Positions 54,524-64,000 of a stretch of DNA of 64,000 nt are shown piece by piece. The position numbers and the translations under genes are program-made. The notes below the pieces were generated by a model. That model did not search any database. It worked only from the letters and a program-made list of their open reading frames with translations, and was not told the DNA's origin. Location: NCBI RefSeq assembly GCF_004349355.1, contig NZ_SMFK01000002.1, positions 310,001 to 374,000 on the forward strand. The letters are read 5' to 3'. Source of the DNA: Flavobacterium cellulosilyticum (GTDB lineage: Bacteria > Bacteroidota > Bacteroidia > Flavobacteriales > Flavobacteriaceae). The first letter of the stretch is position 1. Every line of letters begins with the position of its first letter.

Positions 54524-56092
54524 ATGAAACTTAACATTCAAAATTCCTTAACCGATCAATTGCCAGCTGATCCTAGTTCCATTAATAATCCAAGGCAGGT
54601 GGAACATGCTTGTTTTTCATATGTACAACCAAAGCAGCCTAGCAATCCTTCACTGATTCATGCTTCAGAGGAAGTGGCCAATTTAATCGGATTATCTCAA
54701 GATGATATTCTTTCGAATGATTTTTTGAATACCTTTTCCGGAAAAACAATTATTCCAGGAACCAAACCCTATGCCTTAGTTTATGCTGGACATCAATTTG
54801 GTAATTGGGCAGGACAGTTAGGAGATGGCCGGGCGATCAACCTTACCGAAATTTTCCAAGACAACAAAAGGTACACTTTACAATTGAAAGGAGCAGGGCC
54901 AACTCCTTATTCGCGAACTGCCGATGGTTTTGCTGTTCTACGGTCTTCTATTCGCGAGCATTTGTGTGCCGAAGCCATGCATTATTTGGGTGTGCCAACA
55001 ACACGTTCTCTTTCGCTAATGCTCTCTGGAGATGAAGTGTTACGTGATATTCTCTATAATGGAAATCCTGCTTATGAAAAAGGAGCTATTGTATGTAGAG
55101 TTGCGCCCTCGTTTATTCGTTTTGGTAGTTTTGAATTGTTTGCTGCCAGAAACGATCTCAAAAATCTCCAATTATTGACTGATTATACCATCAAGTTACA
55201 TTTTCCTGAAATAGAAAGTGAAGGAATCTTAAAATATTTAGACTTTTTTCAGGCAATAATGCAATCGACTTTGGAAATGATTGTGCATTGGCAACGAATA
55301 GGTTTTGTTCATGGAGTGATGAATACTGATAATATGTCTATTCACGGCATTACGATTGACTATGGACCTTATGGATGGCTCGAAGATTACAACCCCAATT
55401 GGACTCCTAATACCACCGATAGACAACATAAACGTTACCGATTTGGCAATCAGCCTGAAATCGCCTTGTGGAATTTATACCAATTGGCCAATGCACTCTA
55501 TCCCTTAATCAATGATGCCAAGCCACTAGAAAATATATTGAATACTTTTAGTGTTGATTATCAATCGGCATATTTGAATATGATGCGAAATAAACTAGGT
55601 TTAGCATTGCCAAAAGAAGAAGAAGATAGTGTTGTAATAGAAAGTCTGACTGAGATTTTACAAGTAGTAGAAACTGATATGACGCTATTCTTTAGAAACT
55701 TGAGCACAGTTCTAAAAGTGGATTCGCCAAAAATTGCTTTGGATAAAATTGCAGTTGCTTTTTACAATGAAAAGGATTTAAACGAATCAGATTTGAATAA
55801 ATGGTACATATGGTTCGAACAATATTCTAATCGTATTAATCTAGAAACTCAAACAGATAGCGAAAGAGCTCAACAAATGAATGCTATAAATCCCAAATAT
55901 GTGCTACGAAATTATATGGCTCAATTGAGTATTGATGCCGCCGACAAAGGTGATTATACTTTGATTAATGAATTTTTTGAATTACTCAAAAAACCGTATG
56001 ATGAACAGCCTGACTATGAGAAATGGTTTGCCAAGAGACCTGATTGGGCTAGAGATAAAGTGGGTTGCTCCATGTTGAGTTGTAGTTCTTAA
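54524..56092 (+). CDS. selO: Protein adenylyltransferase SelO (YdiU family)
   Basis: 522 residues from the ATG at 54524 (a TTG lies just before). A pseudokinase-fold enzyme that transfers AMP to Ser, Thr or Tyr of proteins, with a role in redox stress. Family landmarks: YAGHQFGNWAGQLGDGRA, LKGAGPTPYSRTADGFAVLR (together about residues 88-150), SSIREHLCAEAMHYLG, GFVHGVMNTDNMSIHGITID (shortened: HGVMNTDNMSI) and DYGPYGWLE. The C-terminus ends in CSMLSCSS, where other members have a redox Cys or Sec. Here both are Cys, four residues apart. Confidence 0.94.
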   Translation: MKLNIQNSLTDQLPADPSSINNPRQVEHACFSYVQPKQPSNPSLIHASEEVANLIGLSQDDILSNDFLNTFSGKTIIPGTKPYALVYAGHQFGNWAGQLGDGRAINLTEIFQDNKRYTLQLKGAGPTPYSRTADGFAVLRSSIREHLCAEAMHYLGVPTTRSLSLMLSGDEVLRDILYNGNPAYEKGAIVCRVAPSFIRFGSFELFAARNDLKNLQLLTDYTIKLHFPEIESEGILKYLDFFQAIMQSTLEMIVHWQRIGFVHGVMNTDNMSIHGITIDYGPYGWLEDYNPNWTPNTTDRQHKRYRFGNQPEIALWNLYQLANALYPLINDAKPLENILNTFSVDYQSAYLNMMRNKLGLALPKEEEDSVVIESLTEILQVVETDMTLFFRNLSTVLKVDSPKIALDKIAVAFYNEKDLNESDLNKWYIWFEQYSNRINLETQTDSERAQQMNAINPKYVLRNYMAQLSIDAADKGDYTLINEFFELLKKPYDEQPDYEKWFAKRPDWARDKVGCSMLSCSS

Positions 56093-56097
56093 AAACA

Positions 56098-56129
56098 AAA
56101 AATCTTAAGCTTAGACTTAAGATTTTTTG
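56098..56129. terminator. Bidirectional rho-independent terminator
   Basis: AAAAATCTTAAGC and CTTAAGATTTTTT around TTAGA, between convergent selO and the DUF1456 gene; it overlaps the last codons of the latter. Confidence 0.85.
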
Positions 56130-56584
56130 TTTTTACCAAAGTTATATTTTACTTTTTCAACAACTTGTGTTTTTTTGTTCCCTTTTGGAAATTCTTTATT
56201 AGACGTTTTCTTAGCTGCAGGTTTTGATTTTGAAGGACTTTGATCCCCCCTTGCTTTTTCTTCGTCTTTCGGTTTGGCTTTAAATTCAGCTCTTTCAGAA
56301 GTTCCTTCTTTTACAGGAATTTGTGCTTTGTGTTTTGCCAAAACAGCTGTTGGGTTTTTAGGATTTTCCTTCGTTCCACGTAAATGAATCACTAATGCAT
56401 TCAAGAAATTGCGCAAGACTTGATCGCCACATTCTACATAATTGGGATGATCTTCTGCACGGAAAAAAGCGCCTAATTCTGATTTCGAAATTCTAAAATC
56501 TACTAATTCTAGTATTTCAACTATTTGATCGTCTCTCAACATCAAGGCAACACGCAGTTTTTTTAGTATGTCGTTATTTGTCAT
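56117..56584 (-). CDS. DUF1456 family protein (YehS-like)
   Basis: 155 residues. Two copies of the DUF1456 helical unit are visible: NNDILKKLRVALMLRDDQIVEIL (shortened: LRVALMLRDDQI) and, later, CGDQVLRNFLNALVIHLRG. This is followed by a Lys-rich, disordered tail of about 65 residues with KPKDEEKARGDQSPS and a basic end (KVKYNFGKNKKS). The function of the family is unknown; the basic tail may bind nucleic acid, by inference from composition only. Confidence 0.85.
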   Translation of the reverse strand: MTNNDILKKLRVALMLRDDQIVEILELVDFRISKSELGAFFRAEDHPNYVECGDQVLRNFLNALVIHLRGTKENPKNPTAVLAKHKAQIPVKEGTSERAEFKAKPKDEEKARGDQSPSKSKPAAKKTSNKEFPKGNKKTQVVEKVKYNFGKNKKS

Positions 56585-56662
56585 TTTTATAAATCGTTAG
56601 GTTAAAAGTTCAGTTCTTATAATGAACTTGGGTAAACAATGCTAATTTTTTTTAAATATGCT

Positions 56663-57511
56663 TTAAAAAAGCCAAAGATACGCATTTACAAAACCATCTC
56701 TCCATAATTTTTCGTTATGTTGTCCGCCTTTGACAATTGTTTTTTTTGTAAGATGCTTGCATTCACAACGTTTTTTAGAAATTAAACTATCAATTTTATT
56801 GAGTTCCGAAAGCATTATTTTTCTATCTTGTTCATCACCTTCACGATCTCCATAAAGAAAATAGATCTTCGCTTTTAGCTTTGGCGACTTTTCAGTTAAT
56901 TCTATTATCTCTTTTTGATTAAACCAAAATGAAGGAGAAAAAATTCCGGCTTTGCCAAATACTTTTGGGTATTTTATAATTGCATAATACGATGCTAATC
57001 CTCCAAGGGAACTTCCTATAATAGCTGTGTTTGTAGCTTTTGTTTTTGTTCTGTATTTTGAATCTATTTCTGGTTTAAGCGTTTTTACTATGAATTCAAG
57101 GTATTTATCTGCATTTCCACCGCCGTATTTTTCGTTTTTATATGGCGTTAACTCTTCAATTCGTTTTTCATTTCCATGCTCAATTCCCACGACAATCACC
57201 TGCGCTTTGAGGCTGTCTAATTTTTCATCTACATTCCATTCCCCAACAAATGAAGTTTTAGCATCAAAAAGATTTTGGGCATCATGCATATAAATTACAG
57301 GATATTTCTTTTTAGTAGCATTGTAGTTGATGGGCAAATAAATCCAAATTTTCTTCGTGCTTTGTAGTTGAGGAGCATCAATTGTAAAAGTGGTAATTTG
57401 TTTTGAAGTAGTACTTTGCTGCTCTTGTTCCTTTTTGTGATTCAAATTTCGGGCAATTATTTTTGGGCAAATAAAAATTAAAACAAGAAAATAGATAAGT
57501 CGGTGAGTCAT
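56663..57511 (-). CDS. Secreted alpha/beta-hydrolase, esterase D / enterochelin-esterase type
   Basis: 282 residues with a signal peptide (LIYFLVLIFICPKIIA). The esterase core reads IYLPINYNATKKKYPVIYMHD, QNLF, then the nucleophile elbow IGSSLGGLASYYA (Ser at about residue 169), an acid in YFLYGDREGDEQD and His in KGGQHNEKLWRDGF. Members hydrolyse siderophore or acyl esters. The substrate here is unknown. Its start overlaps the divergent frame of the TerB-like gene only if that gene uses an early start. Confidence 0.85.
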   Translation of the reverse strand: MTHRLIYFLVLIFICPKIIARNLNHKKEQEQQSTTSKQITTFTIDAPQLQSTKKIWIYLPINYNATKKKYPVIYMHDAQNLFDAKTSFVGEWNVDEKLDSLKAQVIVVGIEHGNEKRIEELTPYKNEKYGGGNADKYLEFIVKTLKPEIDSKYRTKTKATNTAIIGSSLGGLASYYAIIKYPKVFGKAGIFSPSFWFNQKEIIELTEKSPKLKAKIYFLYGDREGDEQDRKIMLSELNKIDSLISKKRCECKHLTKKTIVKGGQHNEKLWRDGFVNAYLWLF

Positions 57512-57562
57512 TATTTGGGTTTTAATTATAAAAATAATAGATTAGCTAAAATTAATGAATTG

Positions 57563-57964
57563 ATGAATACTTACGAAGAAAAGATTAATTTATTACTAGA
57601 AATGATTGCTTTCTCTACTGTAGATGGGCAATTGCATAAAAGAGAGTATGAGTTTTTGGGAATTGTTGCCAATGAGCTAAATATAGAAAAAAGTGTTTTC
57701 ATCGCATTGTTTCATCAAGAAATGCCACAAAAAGTGATAAAATCAGAATTCGAAAGGATCCAACAGTTTTATCGTTTGTCGCTATTAATGCATATTGATG
57801 GTATTTTACATAGAAAAGAAGAAAACGCGATTCAACAAATTTCAATTAATATGGGCTTGAATCCAATGGTTATAAAACGAATTCTTACTATGATGAAAAC
57901 GAATTCAAATCCAATGATAGAGCCTGAAGTTTTATTGAGCATTTTTCAAGAACAGCACAATTAA
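57563..57964 (+). CDS. TerB-like helical protein
   Basis: 133 residues from the ATG at 57563; an earlier in-frame start at 57503 would overlap the divergent esterase gene and is less likely. The TerB fold pattern is seen: two similar halves with acidic turns, AFSTVDGQLHKREYEFL and LMHIDGILHRKEENAIQ. Such proteins bind metal or link membrane complexes; no specific role is inferred. Confidence 0.7.
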   Translation: MNTYEEKINLLLEMIAFSTVDGQLHKREYEFLGIVANELNIEKSVFIALFHQEMPQKVIKSEFERIQQFYRLSLLMHIDGILHRKEENAIQQISINMGLNPMVIKRILTMMKTNSNPMIEPEVLLSIFQEQHN

Positions 57965-57979
57965 CAAATCAGTAATTTT

Positions 57980-58378
57980 TTAATTTATTGAAACAATTGC
58001 TAGTAAATCATTTACAGAAATGGGCTTGGGTATGTAGCCAATAATATCTGAATATGATTTGGATTTATTTTTATCTTCAACAGCAATAGATGAACTTACA
58101 ATGTAAATTTTAATTCGATTTTCGATTCTGGATCTTATTTTTTTAATTTCCTCCATAAACTCCCATCCATCCATAATAGGCATATTAATATCTAATAAAA
58201 TAACATCAGGAAGGTAACTTGCATTTTCTTCTAATGTATTTTTTAAGATGTTAATAGCTTCTTTTCCGTTTGAAAATGAAGAATATGCTGAAAATACTCC
58301 CGTTTTTAGAATTAATTTTTTTATAATGGTTTGATAAATAAGATCATCATCAATAACCCATATAATGTTTTTGGTCAT
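57980..58378 (-). CDS. Single-domain response regulator (CheY-like)
   Basis: 132 residues, receiver domain only: acidic pocket IDDDLI, phosphorylation site Asp63 in VILLDINMPIMDGWEF, Lys in GYIPKPIS. It has no output domain. Its start codon overlaps the stop of the histidine kinase by one base, so they are co-translated partners. Confidence 0.92.
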   Translation of the reverse strand: MTKNIIWVIDDDLIYQTIIKKLILKTGVFSAYSSFSNGKEAINILKNTLEENASYLPDVILLDINMPIMDGWEFMEEIKKIRSRIENRIKIYIVSSSIAVEDKNKSKSYSDIIGYIPKPISVNDLLAIVSIN

Positions 58379-60732
58379 TAGGTATAGATTTTGAATGTTG
58401 AACCTATATTAGGGATGCTGTCTAAAGTTAATGTTCCTCCCATAGCGTCAACTTGATTTTTTGTTATAAACAGACCTATGCCTCGCGCATCTGCATTATT
58501 ACCGAATGTTTTGTACATACCAAAAATTTTATCACCATTTTTAACAAGGTCAATCCCGATTCCATTGTCAGAAATTTCTATTACATCTTTATCCTTTTCT
58601 TTATGCAATTTAATTGTAATTATTGGTTTTCGGTCAATATGTTTGTATCGTATAGCATTTGATATTAAATTATAAAGTATACTTTCTAAATAGGCTGAAT
58701 TATAGTTTATCAGAGCATCAAGTGGCACATTTGTGATAAATGTAGTTTCACTTTGTATTATTTTTTCATTAAGGACCTCTTTTGCTTTATTGATAAACAA
58801 ATTTAAGTTCAATGGTTTAATAATTAAACTCATATTTGTATTGATATTCACTACTTCGTTTAAGTGTTTCATTGTTTCGTCCAAAGATATAGAAACAGTT
58901 TTCAGTAAAAGCATCAATTCTTTTCGTTCCTCTTCTGATTCTGCCAATTCAATTAAAGAGATTATAGATTCAATGTTGCAAGTATGAGATCTTAAATTGT
59001 GTGAAACGATATAAGAGAAATTTAATAATCTTTTATTTTGTTCAGTAACTAATTCTAATGAGTTGTTCAGGGCTATTTCTGATTCTTTCATTTTGGTAAT
59101 ATCGATCATAATTCCTCTTGAAATAATAGGTTTGTCATCTTCAAAAACAAAATTCATAATGTCTCTTATCCATACGATTTCACCATTTTTAGCAATCATG
59201 CGGTATTCTAAATCATGATCAATGTAGTTTTTATTTTCTTTTGCAGATAATGCTAAAGTGAATTCAAGATCATCTGGATGAATATGATCTTCCCAAAAAC
59301 TACTGCTTTCACAATATTCTTCCTTTGTGTAACCTAATATAGTTTCTATTTTTTTACTTATAAAGGTGGAAGACTTTGTTTCAAGATCATATTCCCATAC
59401 AATCCCATCTATGGTGTCTATCAGTGATTTGTAACGCGCTTGACTTTTAATAATTAATTCTTCAGCTTTTTTCCTCTTGGTGATGTCTTCTATAAATGCG
59501 ATCAGAGTAGTTGGTTTTTCATTTGTTTCCCAAAGTGGAGAAACAGTCAGCTTTACCCAAATGTATTTTCCAGATTTTGAGAGTGTTCTTTTTTCTGAAA
59601 TGTATTCCTTAATTTCACCTTCGTTAAGTTTTTTTATATTTATAACTGTTTTTTCTATATCATCTGGATGAGTCATACTTGCTACCCCTTTTTCTTTTAT
59701 CTCTTCTAATGTATAACCCAACATTGCACAATATTTGTTATTGGCATCTATAAAATCACCAGTTTGGGCATCTATAATTACAAAGCCTATTGTTGCTTGA
59801 TCAAAAATAGTCTTAAATTTCATCTCATTTTTCAAAAGTTTTGTCTCTTGATTTTTCAATAAAAGGCTTAATTCTTTGGGTCTTTTCAATAATTTTGTTG
59901 TCAAAACACTAACTAATAATGCTATAATAAAACCTAAAATGGCACTCAATAGAATTGATGAATATATTGTATACGGTTTTTTCGCAATCAAATAAAGTAT
60001 CCAATCACTATCATTTATAGATTGTGAAACAAAGTAACATTTAGAAAGATCTGTTTTGGAAGGGATGAAAAACTGTTCTTTTGAGGTAATTGGATTTTTC
60101 TTAGAAAACTGAAATTCATATTTAGTTTTATTTATAGAATTTATGCCTGAGACTTCAAATAATGTGTTTAATTTAATTATTACAGCGGCAAAACCCCAAA
60201 ACTTATTATTATTATATATAGGGAGTCTACCTACAATCCCGATACCACCTTGTCTTAATTCTAATGGACCAGCAAAATAAATCTTTTGAGTTTCTATAGA
60301 TTTTTCGGCTTCTGCTTTAAGATTTTCAGCGTCTAAAATATTTAAATTCATCGCAGCTTCATTTCCTTTCAAAGGATAGATGTATTTAATGATTCCATGT
60401 GGAACTAATTGTACAGCACTAACAATTAAGTTTGAATATACAAGTTGCTTACCTATCGTATCAAAATTTTGAGGAATCCCATCATCGTCTATTGTAAGCG
60501 CAAGTGAAACGGTTGTAGTATAGCAGTTTTTTAATGATTGCTCAATATTTTGATGAATATCTGATAAAATGGTTTGCATTTCATCATGTTCCTCATCTCT
60601 TAGAATTTGATTTCGTAAAACGCTTACGGAAACAATAGCAATACTAAGAATTAAAAACAATAAAAGACCTGTAATTCGGGGTCTTAATGAAAACCAATTT
60701 ATTAAATTAGACCAATTTTTTTCGGCATGCAT
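58378..60732 (-). CDS. CHASE- and PAS-domain sensor histidine kinase
   Basis: 784 residues. A transmembrane helix (about 17-36) and a second one (about 255-280) enclose a periplasmic CHASE-type domain with the conserved VQLVPHG and AGPLELRQGGIGIVGRLPIY (shortened: RQGGIGIVGRLPIY). Two PAS/PAC units follow (about residues 305-420 and 430-555). The kinase has His578 in SYIVSHNLRSHTCN, and an ATPase with NLISNAIRYKH, EISDNGIGID and RGIGLFITKNQV. It passes phosphate to the CheY-like protein encoded next. The ligand is unknown; CHASE domains often sense small organic molecules. Confidence 0.9.
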   Translation of the reverse strand: MHAEKNWSNLINWFSLRPRITGLLLFLILSIAIVSVSVLRNQILRDEEHDEMQTILSDIHQNIEQSLKNCYTTTVSLALTIDDDGIPQNFDTIGKQLVYSNLIVSAVQLVPHGIIKYIYPLKGNEAAMNLNILDAENLKAEAEKSIETQKIYFAGPLELRQGGIGIVGRLPIYNNNKFWGFAAVIIKLNTLFEVSGINSINKTKYEFQFSKKNPITSKEQFFIPSKTDLSKCYFVSQSINDSDWILYLIAKKPYTIYSSILLSAILGFIIALLVSVLTTKLLKRPKELSLLLKNQETKLLKNEMKFKTIFDQATIGFVIIDAQTGDFIDANNKYCAMLGYTLEEIKEKGVASMTHPDDIEKTVINIKKLNEGEIKEYISEKRTLSKSGKYIWVKLTVSPLWETNEKPTTLIAFIEDITKRKKAEELIIKSQARYKSLIDTIDGIVWEYDLETKSSTFISKKIETILGYTKEEYCESSSFWEDHIHPDDLEFTLALSAKENKNYIDHDLEYRMIAKNGEIVWIRDIMNFVFEDDKPIISRGIMIDITKMKESEIALNNSLELVTEQNKRLLNFSYIVSHNLRSHTCNIESIISLIELAESEEERKELMLLLKTVSISLDETMKHLNEVVNINTNMSLIIKPLNLNLFINKAKEVLNEKIIQSETTFITNVPLDALINYNSAYLESILYNLISNAIRYKHIDRKPIITIKLHKEKDKDVIEISDNGIGIDLVKNGDKIFGMYKTFGNNADARGIGLFITKNQVDAMGGTLTLDSIPNIGSTFKIYT

Positions 60733-60898
60733 ATTCTATTGAGTTTTGTGCTAATTTTATTTTAGAAATATAAATTTACTTTTTTTTTTAATTAAAAACA
60801 ACAAATTACAAATAAAACAACCTGTTAAAGGTAATAAAATGCGATTAAATACAGTTTTTTCATTTAAAAGTAGTATTATTCATATGTTTACATGAAAA

Positions 60899-62890
60899 TT
60901 AATTTAATTGATTTTGTAAAGATTTTATGTCATCTCGAAGCTTAGCTGCTTGCATAAAATCCAATTCTTTTGCTGCTTTTTCCATCAATTTTCTTTTTTC
61001 ACGAATTCTTTTTTCAATTTCAGGTTTCGAAAGATATTCTGTTACTGATTCTGCGGCGGTTGAAACCGAATAGCCCAATTCATAATCTACCAAAGGATGT
61101 TTTGTAAAAGCACTTTCTATTTTTTTGTTTAAGGCTTCCGGAACTTGGTTGTTTTCAGTATTAAAATTGATTTGTTTGGTTCTTCGATAATTAGTTTCAT
61201 CAATAGTTTTTTGCATACTTGCCGTTATTTTATCAGCATACATAATCGCTTTTCCGTTCAGATTTCTCGCCGCACGACCAATTGTTTGGGTGAGCGAACG
61301 ATGACTTCTCAAGAATCCTTCCTTATCAGCATCCAAAATAGCGACAAGAGAAACTTCGGGTAAATCGAGTCCCTCTCGCAATAAGTTGACACCAATTAAA
61401 ACATCAAACAAACCTTTTCGCAAATCCTGCATAATTTCGATGCGTTCTAAAGTATCTACATCTGAATGAATATAACGGCACCGAATGGAAACTTTGTCCA
61501 GATATTTGGCTAATTCTTCCGCCATTCTTTTTGTTAAAGTGGTGACTAAAACACGCTCGTCCATTTCGGCTCGTGTTTGTATTTCTTCTATCAAATCATC
61601 AATTTGATTCAAACTCGGGCGAATTTCAATTATAGGATCCAATAGTCCAGTTGGTCGAATCACTTGTTCGATATAGACACCATCGCATTTTTGTAATTCA
61701 TAGTCAGCTGGCGTTGCTGAAACATAGATGACTTGATTTTGCATCGCTTCAAATTCTTCAAATTTCAGCGGTCGATTATCCATTGCAGCCGGTAGTCGAA
61801 AACCATATTCTACCAAGTTTTCTTTTCTACTTCGATCGCCACCATACATAGCATGAACCTGAGAAAGGGTTACGTGACTTTCATCAACCACCATCAAGAA
61901 GTCATTTGGGAAATAATCCAATAAACAAAAGGGTCTTGTACCGGCATCTCTTCCGTCAAGGTAGCGAGAATAGTTCTCAATTCCAGAACAATAACCGAGT
62001 TCGCGTATCATTTCTAAATCGAAATTAGTACGTTCTTCTAGTCTTTTGGCTTCAAGATGTTTCCCAATTTCCTTGAAATAATCTACTTGTTTGACCAAAT
62101 CTTGTTGGATTTCCCAAATTGCCTTTTGTAAAACATCAGGAGAAGTCACAAACATATTGGCTGGGTAAATCGTAAGTTGCTCGTGTCTTTCAATCACTTT
62201 TGAAGTATTGACGTCAAATTCTTCAATTTCCTCAATTTCATCGCCAAAGAAATGAATTCTATAGGCATCATCAGCATAACTTGGATAGACTTCCAGTGTG
62301 TCTCCTTTTATTCTAAAGTTCCCTGGATTGAAGTCGGCTTCTGTTCTAGAATATAAACTTTGAACCAAACTGTGTAATAATTTGGTACGTGAAATGACTT
62401 GATCTTTTTCAATAGCAATGACATTTTTCTGAAATTCAACGGGATTTCCAATACCATAAATACAGGAAACCGATGCCACAACTATAATATCTCTTCGTCC
62501 CGAAAGTAGGGAAGAAGTGGTGCTCAAACGCATTTTTTCTAATTCTTCATTGATGGATAAATCCTTTTCGATAAAGACACCAGAAACCGGCATAAACGCT
62601 TCCGGTTGGTAATAATCGTAGTAAGAAACGAAATATTCCACGGCATTATTGGGAAAAAATTGCTTGAACTCTGAATACAGTTGCGCTGCCAACGTTTTGT
62701 TGTGTGCCAAAATCAATGTCGGTTTTTGAACTTCTTGAATCACATTGGCAACGGTAAAAGTTTTTCCAGAACCAGTAACTCCCAACAAAGTTTGATAGCG
62801 CTCGCCGGCCTCAATGCCTTGAGTTAATTTTTCAATGGCTTGTGGTTGGTCACCTTTCGGCTTATAATCAGATACTACTTGGAATTTCAT
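60899..62890 (-). CDS. uvrB: UvrABC system protein B
   Basis: 663 residues, standard length. The damage-verifying helicase-like subunit of nucleotide excision repair. Walker A GVTGSGKTF (about residues 37-45), beta-hairpin region YYDYYQPEAFMP, DEAD-like box DESHVT, motif VI QTIGRAARN, and the C-terminal UVR helix pair (MEKAAKELDFMQAAKLRDDI) that binds UvrA/UvrC. Monocistronic here. Confidence 0.97.
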   Translation of the reverse strand: MKFQVVSDYKPKGDQPQAIEKLTQGIEAGERYQTLLGVTGSGKTFTVANVIQEVQKPTLILAHNKTLAAQLYSEFKQFFPNNAVEYFVSYYDYYQPEAFMPVSGVFIEKDLSINEELEKMRLSTTSSLLSGRRDIIVVASVSCIYGIGNPVEFQKNVIAIEKDQVISRTKLLHSLVQSLYSRTEADFNPGNFRIKGDTLEVYPSYADDAYRIHFFGDEIEEIEEFDVNTSKVIERHEQLTIYPANMFVTSPDVLQKAIWEIQQDLVKQVDYFKEIGKHLEAKRLEERTNFDLEMIRELGYCSGIENYSRYLDGRDAGTRPFCLLDYFPNDFLMVVDESHVTLSQVHAMYGGDRSRKENLVEYGFRLPAAMDNRPLKFEEFEAMQNQVIYVSATPADYELQKCDGVYIEQVIRPTGLLDPIIEIRPSLNQIDDLIEEIQTRAEMDERVLVTTLTKRMAEELAKYLDKVSIRCRYIHSDVDTLERIEIMQDLRKGLFDVLIGVNLLREGLDLPEVSLVAILDADKEGFLRSHRSLTQTIGRAARNLNGKAIMYADKITASMQKTIDETNYRRTKQINFNTENNQVPEALNKKIESAFTKHPLVDYELGYSVSTAAESVTEYLSKPEIEKRIREKRKLMEKAAKELDFMQAAKLRDDIKSLQNQLN

Positions 62891-63101
62891 TTAATAAATA
62901 TTCGGAATTGCAAAGTTACAAAGGAAAACTAGAAAAAAGAGTTTAGAAAAAATTAAAACTTTCAATTCTATTGTTAATCTTGCAAACAAAATGGTTTAGT
63001 TAAGATGTGGAGTAATGTAGCTTTATTTTGTTTGGCTGTTGAGGTGGGGAGCAAAATGAATTTCTACGAAAAAAGAATCATGATGTTAGCTTTTTAAATC
63101 G

Positions 63102-63320
63102 TTAAGGTTTGTTTTGCACCAAATTTTTAATTTTAACCGCTTTTTCAAAATGGTCCAATTTATGTTCCATAATCCACCATTCAGCAACTTCTAACAATAG
63201 TTTTGGATTATCATTTTTATTAGCGAAAAAGGCATAAAAAGAAAGTCCTACATTTTCTCCTTTCTTCTCTATTTTTTCATCGCAAATGGTAATTATCTTT
63301 TGAATTATATTTTCGTTCAT
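63102..63320 (-). CDS. Small conserved protein (possibly DUF6500)
   Basis: 72 residues, soluble, no signal peptide. The sequence pattern CDEKIEKKGENVGLSFYAFF followed by EVAEWWIMEHKLDHFEKAVK looks like a small family that I recall as DUF6500 from flavobacteria; I am not certain of the number. Function unknown. Confidence 0.55.
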   Translation of the reverse strand: MNENIIQKIITICDEKIEKKGENVGLSFYAFFANKNDNPKLLLEVAEWWIMEHKLDHFEKAVKIKNLVQNKP

Positions 63321-63438
63321 TGTTATGTGATTTCTGAATTATATTTTGATTTCTGAAATTCCGTTGCTACTTTTTGTTTTTATAATATTTAGGCACTCTT
63401 TGAAAATGAACACTAGTTTGGTGATGAGATATTTTCAC

Positions 63439-63936
63439 TTAGTGCAAACTCACAACTCGTTTTATTTTCCAATCACTATTTTTGTTTTCCCACACAATCA
63501 AAAATCGCCCAACTTTTGAAGGTGTCCCAATAGGTTCTTGATTGTTATGAAATTTGTGTAAACCTATTTCTATTGCTCCAAAATCTTTAATTGGGTAAAC
63601 TTCTATACTTCCTTTCACAAGTTCTCTTGTCACTTTTCCGCAAATATTTTTTTTAGTTGCAGCTATTATGTCTTGTTTTGAAGTCATCAATCCTCCTTGG
63701 TCATGATAGAATTCAATGTTATCAGAAAAGAATGAGCCATACTTGTCAAGGTTTAAATTGCAAGTGTTGTAAGCCTCAAAAAATATACTGTCTAATTTGA
63801 CGATAGTATCGTAAAGTATTTGATTATCTGGCTTATATTTTTTAGTCAATCGATACGTTGTGTTTTTTGTTGTGTAGCAGCTTGTGAAAAAAGAAGTTAA
63901 CGTCAACAGTAAAATTATTGTCTTAAAATATTTCAT
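63439..63936 (-). CDS. NTF2-like (SnoaL/DUF4440-type) lipoprotein
   Basis: 165 residues with a lipoprotein signal peptide (SFFTSC, Cys at about residue 20). The mature part has the cone-like NTF2 fold pattern: LDSIFFEAYNTCNLNLDKYGSFFSDN (shortened: LDSIFFEAYNTCN), FYHDQGGLMTSKQDII, and a final beta-strand pair VGRFLIVWENKNSDWKIKRVVS (shortened: RFLIVWENKNSDWKIKRV). Members bind small hydrophobic molecules or act as isomerases; the role is unknown. Confidence 0.8.
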   Translation of the reverse strand: MKYFKTIILLLTLTSFFTSCYTTKNTTYRLTKKYKPDNQILYDTIVKLDSIFFEAYNTCNLNLDKYGSFFSDNIEFYHDQGGLMTSKQDIIAATKKNICGKVTRELVKGSIEVYPIKDFGAIEIGLHKFHNNQEPIGTPSKVGRFLIVWENKNSDWKIKRVVSLH

Positions 63937-64000
63937 TATTTTTCTTTTAAATTAGTTTACAGCTTATGAAAACGAGTATTTTCAGCTAAACGAAAATAGG

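Noticed and set aside
56060..56092. Selenocysteine codon at the SelO C-terminus
   Set aside because: Both redox positions are Cys codons and the gene ends in TAA; no TGA is involved.

Overview
The window reads as chromosomal DNA of a flavobacterium (Bacteroidota, Flavobacterium or a close relative). The evidence is the strong AT bias, a type IX secretion (T9SS) sorting domain, a set of secreted alginate lyases (PL6, PL7, PL17), and flavobacterial-looking gltB, gltD, sucC, fbp, uvrB and selO genes. No rRNA, tRNA, CRISPR array or phage was recognised.

Positions 1-10.5 kb hold part of an alginate/uronate-use locus: a GDSL-type acetylesterase, a PL6 lyase, an RraA-like protein, an aldehyde dehydrogenase of the 2,5-dioxopentanoate type, a PL17 oligoalginate lyase, and a BASS-type symporter broken by two single-base frameshifts. 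No SusC/SusD pair is present. A double palindrome built from TTTGGTAAACCAAA-like units lies before the symporter, before a 20-codon orphan start at 10990, before the PL7 lyase at 31672, and before the ruin of an SGNH esterase at 37524. It looks like the operator of a scattered alginate/pectin regulon.

Positions 11-17.5 kb carry an O-antigen-ligase-like membrane protein with TPRs, a secreted transglutaminase-fold protein, an unknown secreted protein and a Sel1-repeat protein with a T9SS sorting domain. From 17.5 to 36.4 kb lies the most unusual part: an array of secreted proteins that share one N-terminal module (signal peptide, acidic Trp-rich stretch, Cys-rich repeat) but end in different C-terminal domains. 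These are a class-3 lipase (three copies), an unknown helical domain (two copies) and a papain/C39-like peptidase (one broken copy and one fragment). Each C-terminal type is followed by its own type of small gene: membrane-anchored ankyrin proteins after lipases, a multi-pass membrane protein after the helical domain, small exported two-Cys proteins after the peptidase. I read this as a polymorphic toxin-immunity array. Three modules have lost their start codon at exactly the same junction and sit behind a terminator-like hairpin, so they look like silent cassettes. Others carry a copied 3' end of the Sel1/T9SS gene. Decayed insertion sequences and the PL7 gene are interspersed.

Positions 36.5-40.5 kb hold fbp, the esterase pseudogene, and an IS5-type element into which an ISAs1 element has jumped; a 10-bp target duplication and both end repeats are readable. 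From 40.5 kb on the genes are mostly core: gltD-gltB, sucC, a DinB protein, a TPR histidine kinase and NarL-type regulator with a shared candidate binding site, a lipoprotein, selO, a DUF1456 protein, an esterase, a TerB-like protein, a CHASE/PAS histidine kinase with a single-domain response regulator, uvrB and two small genes.
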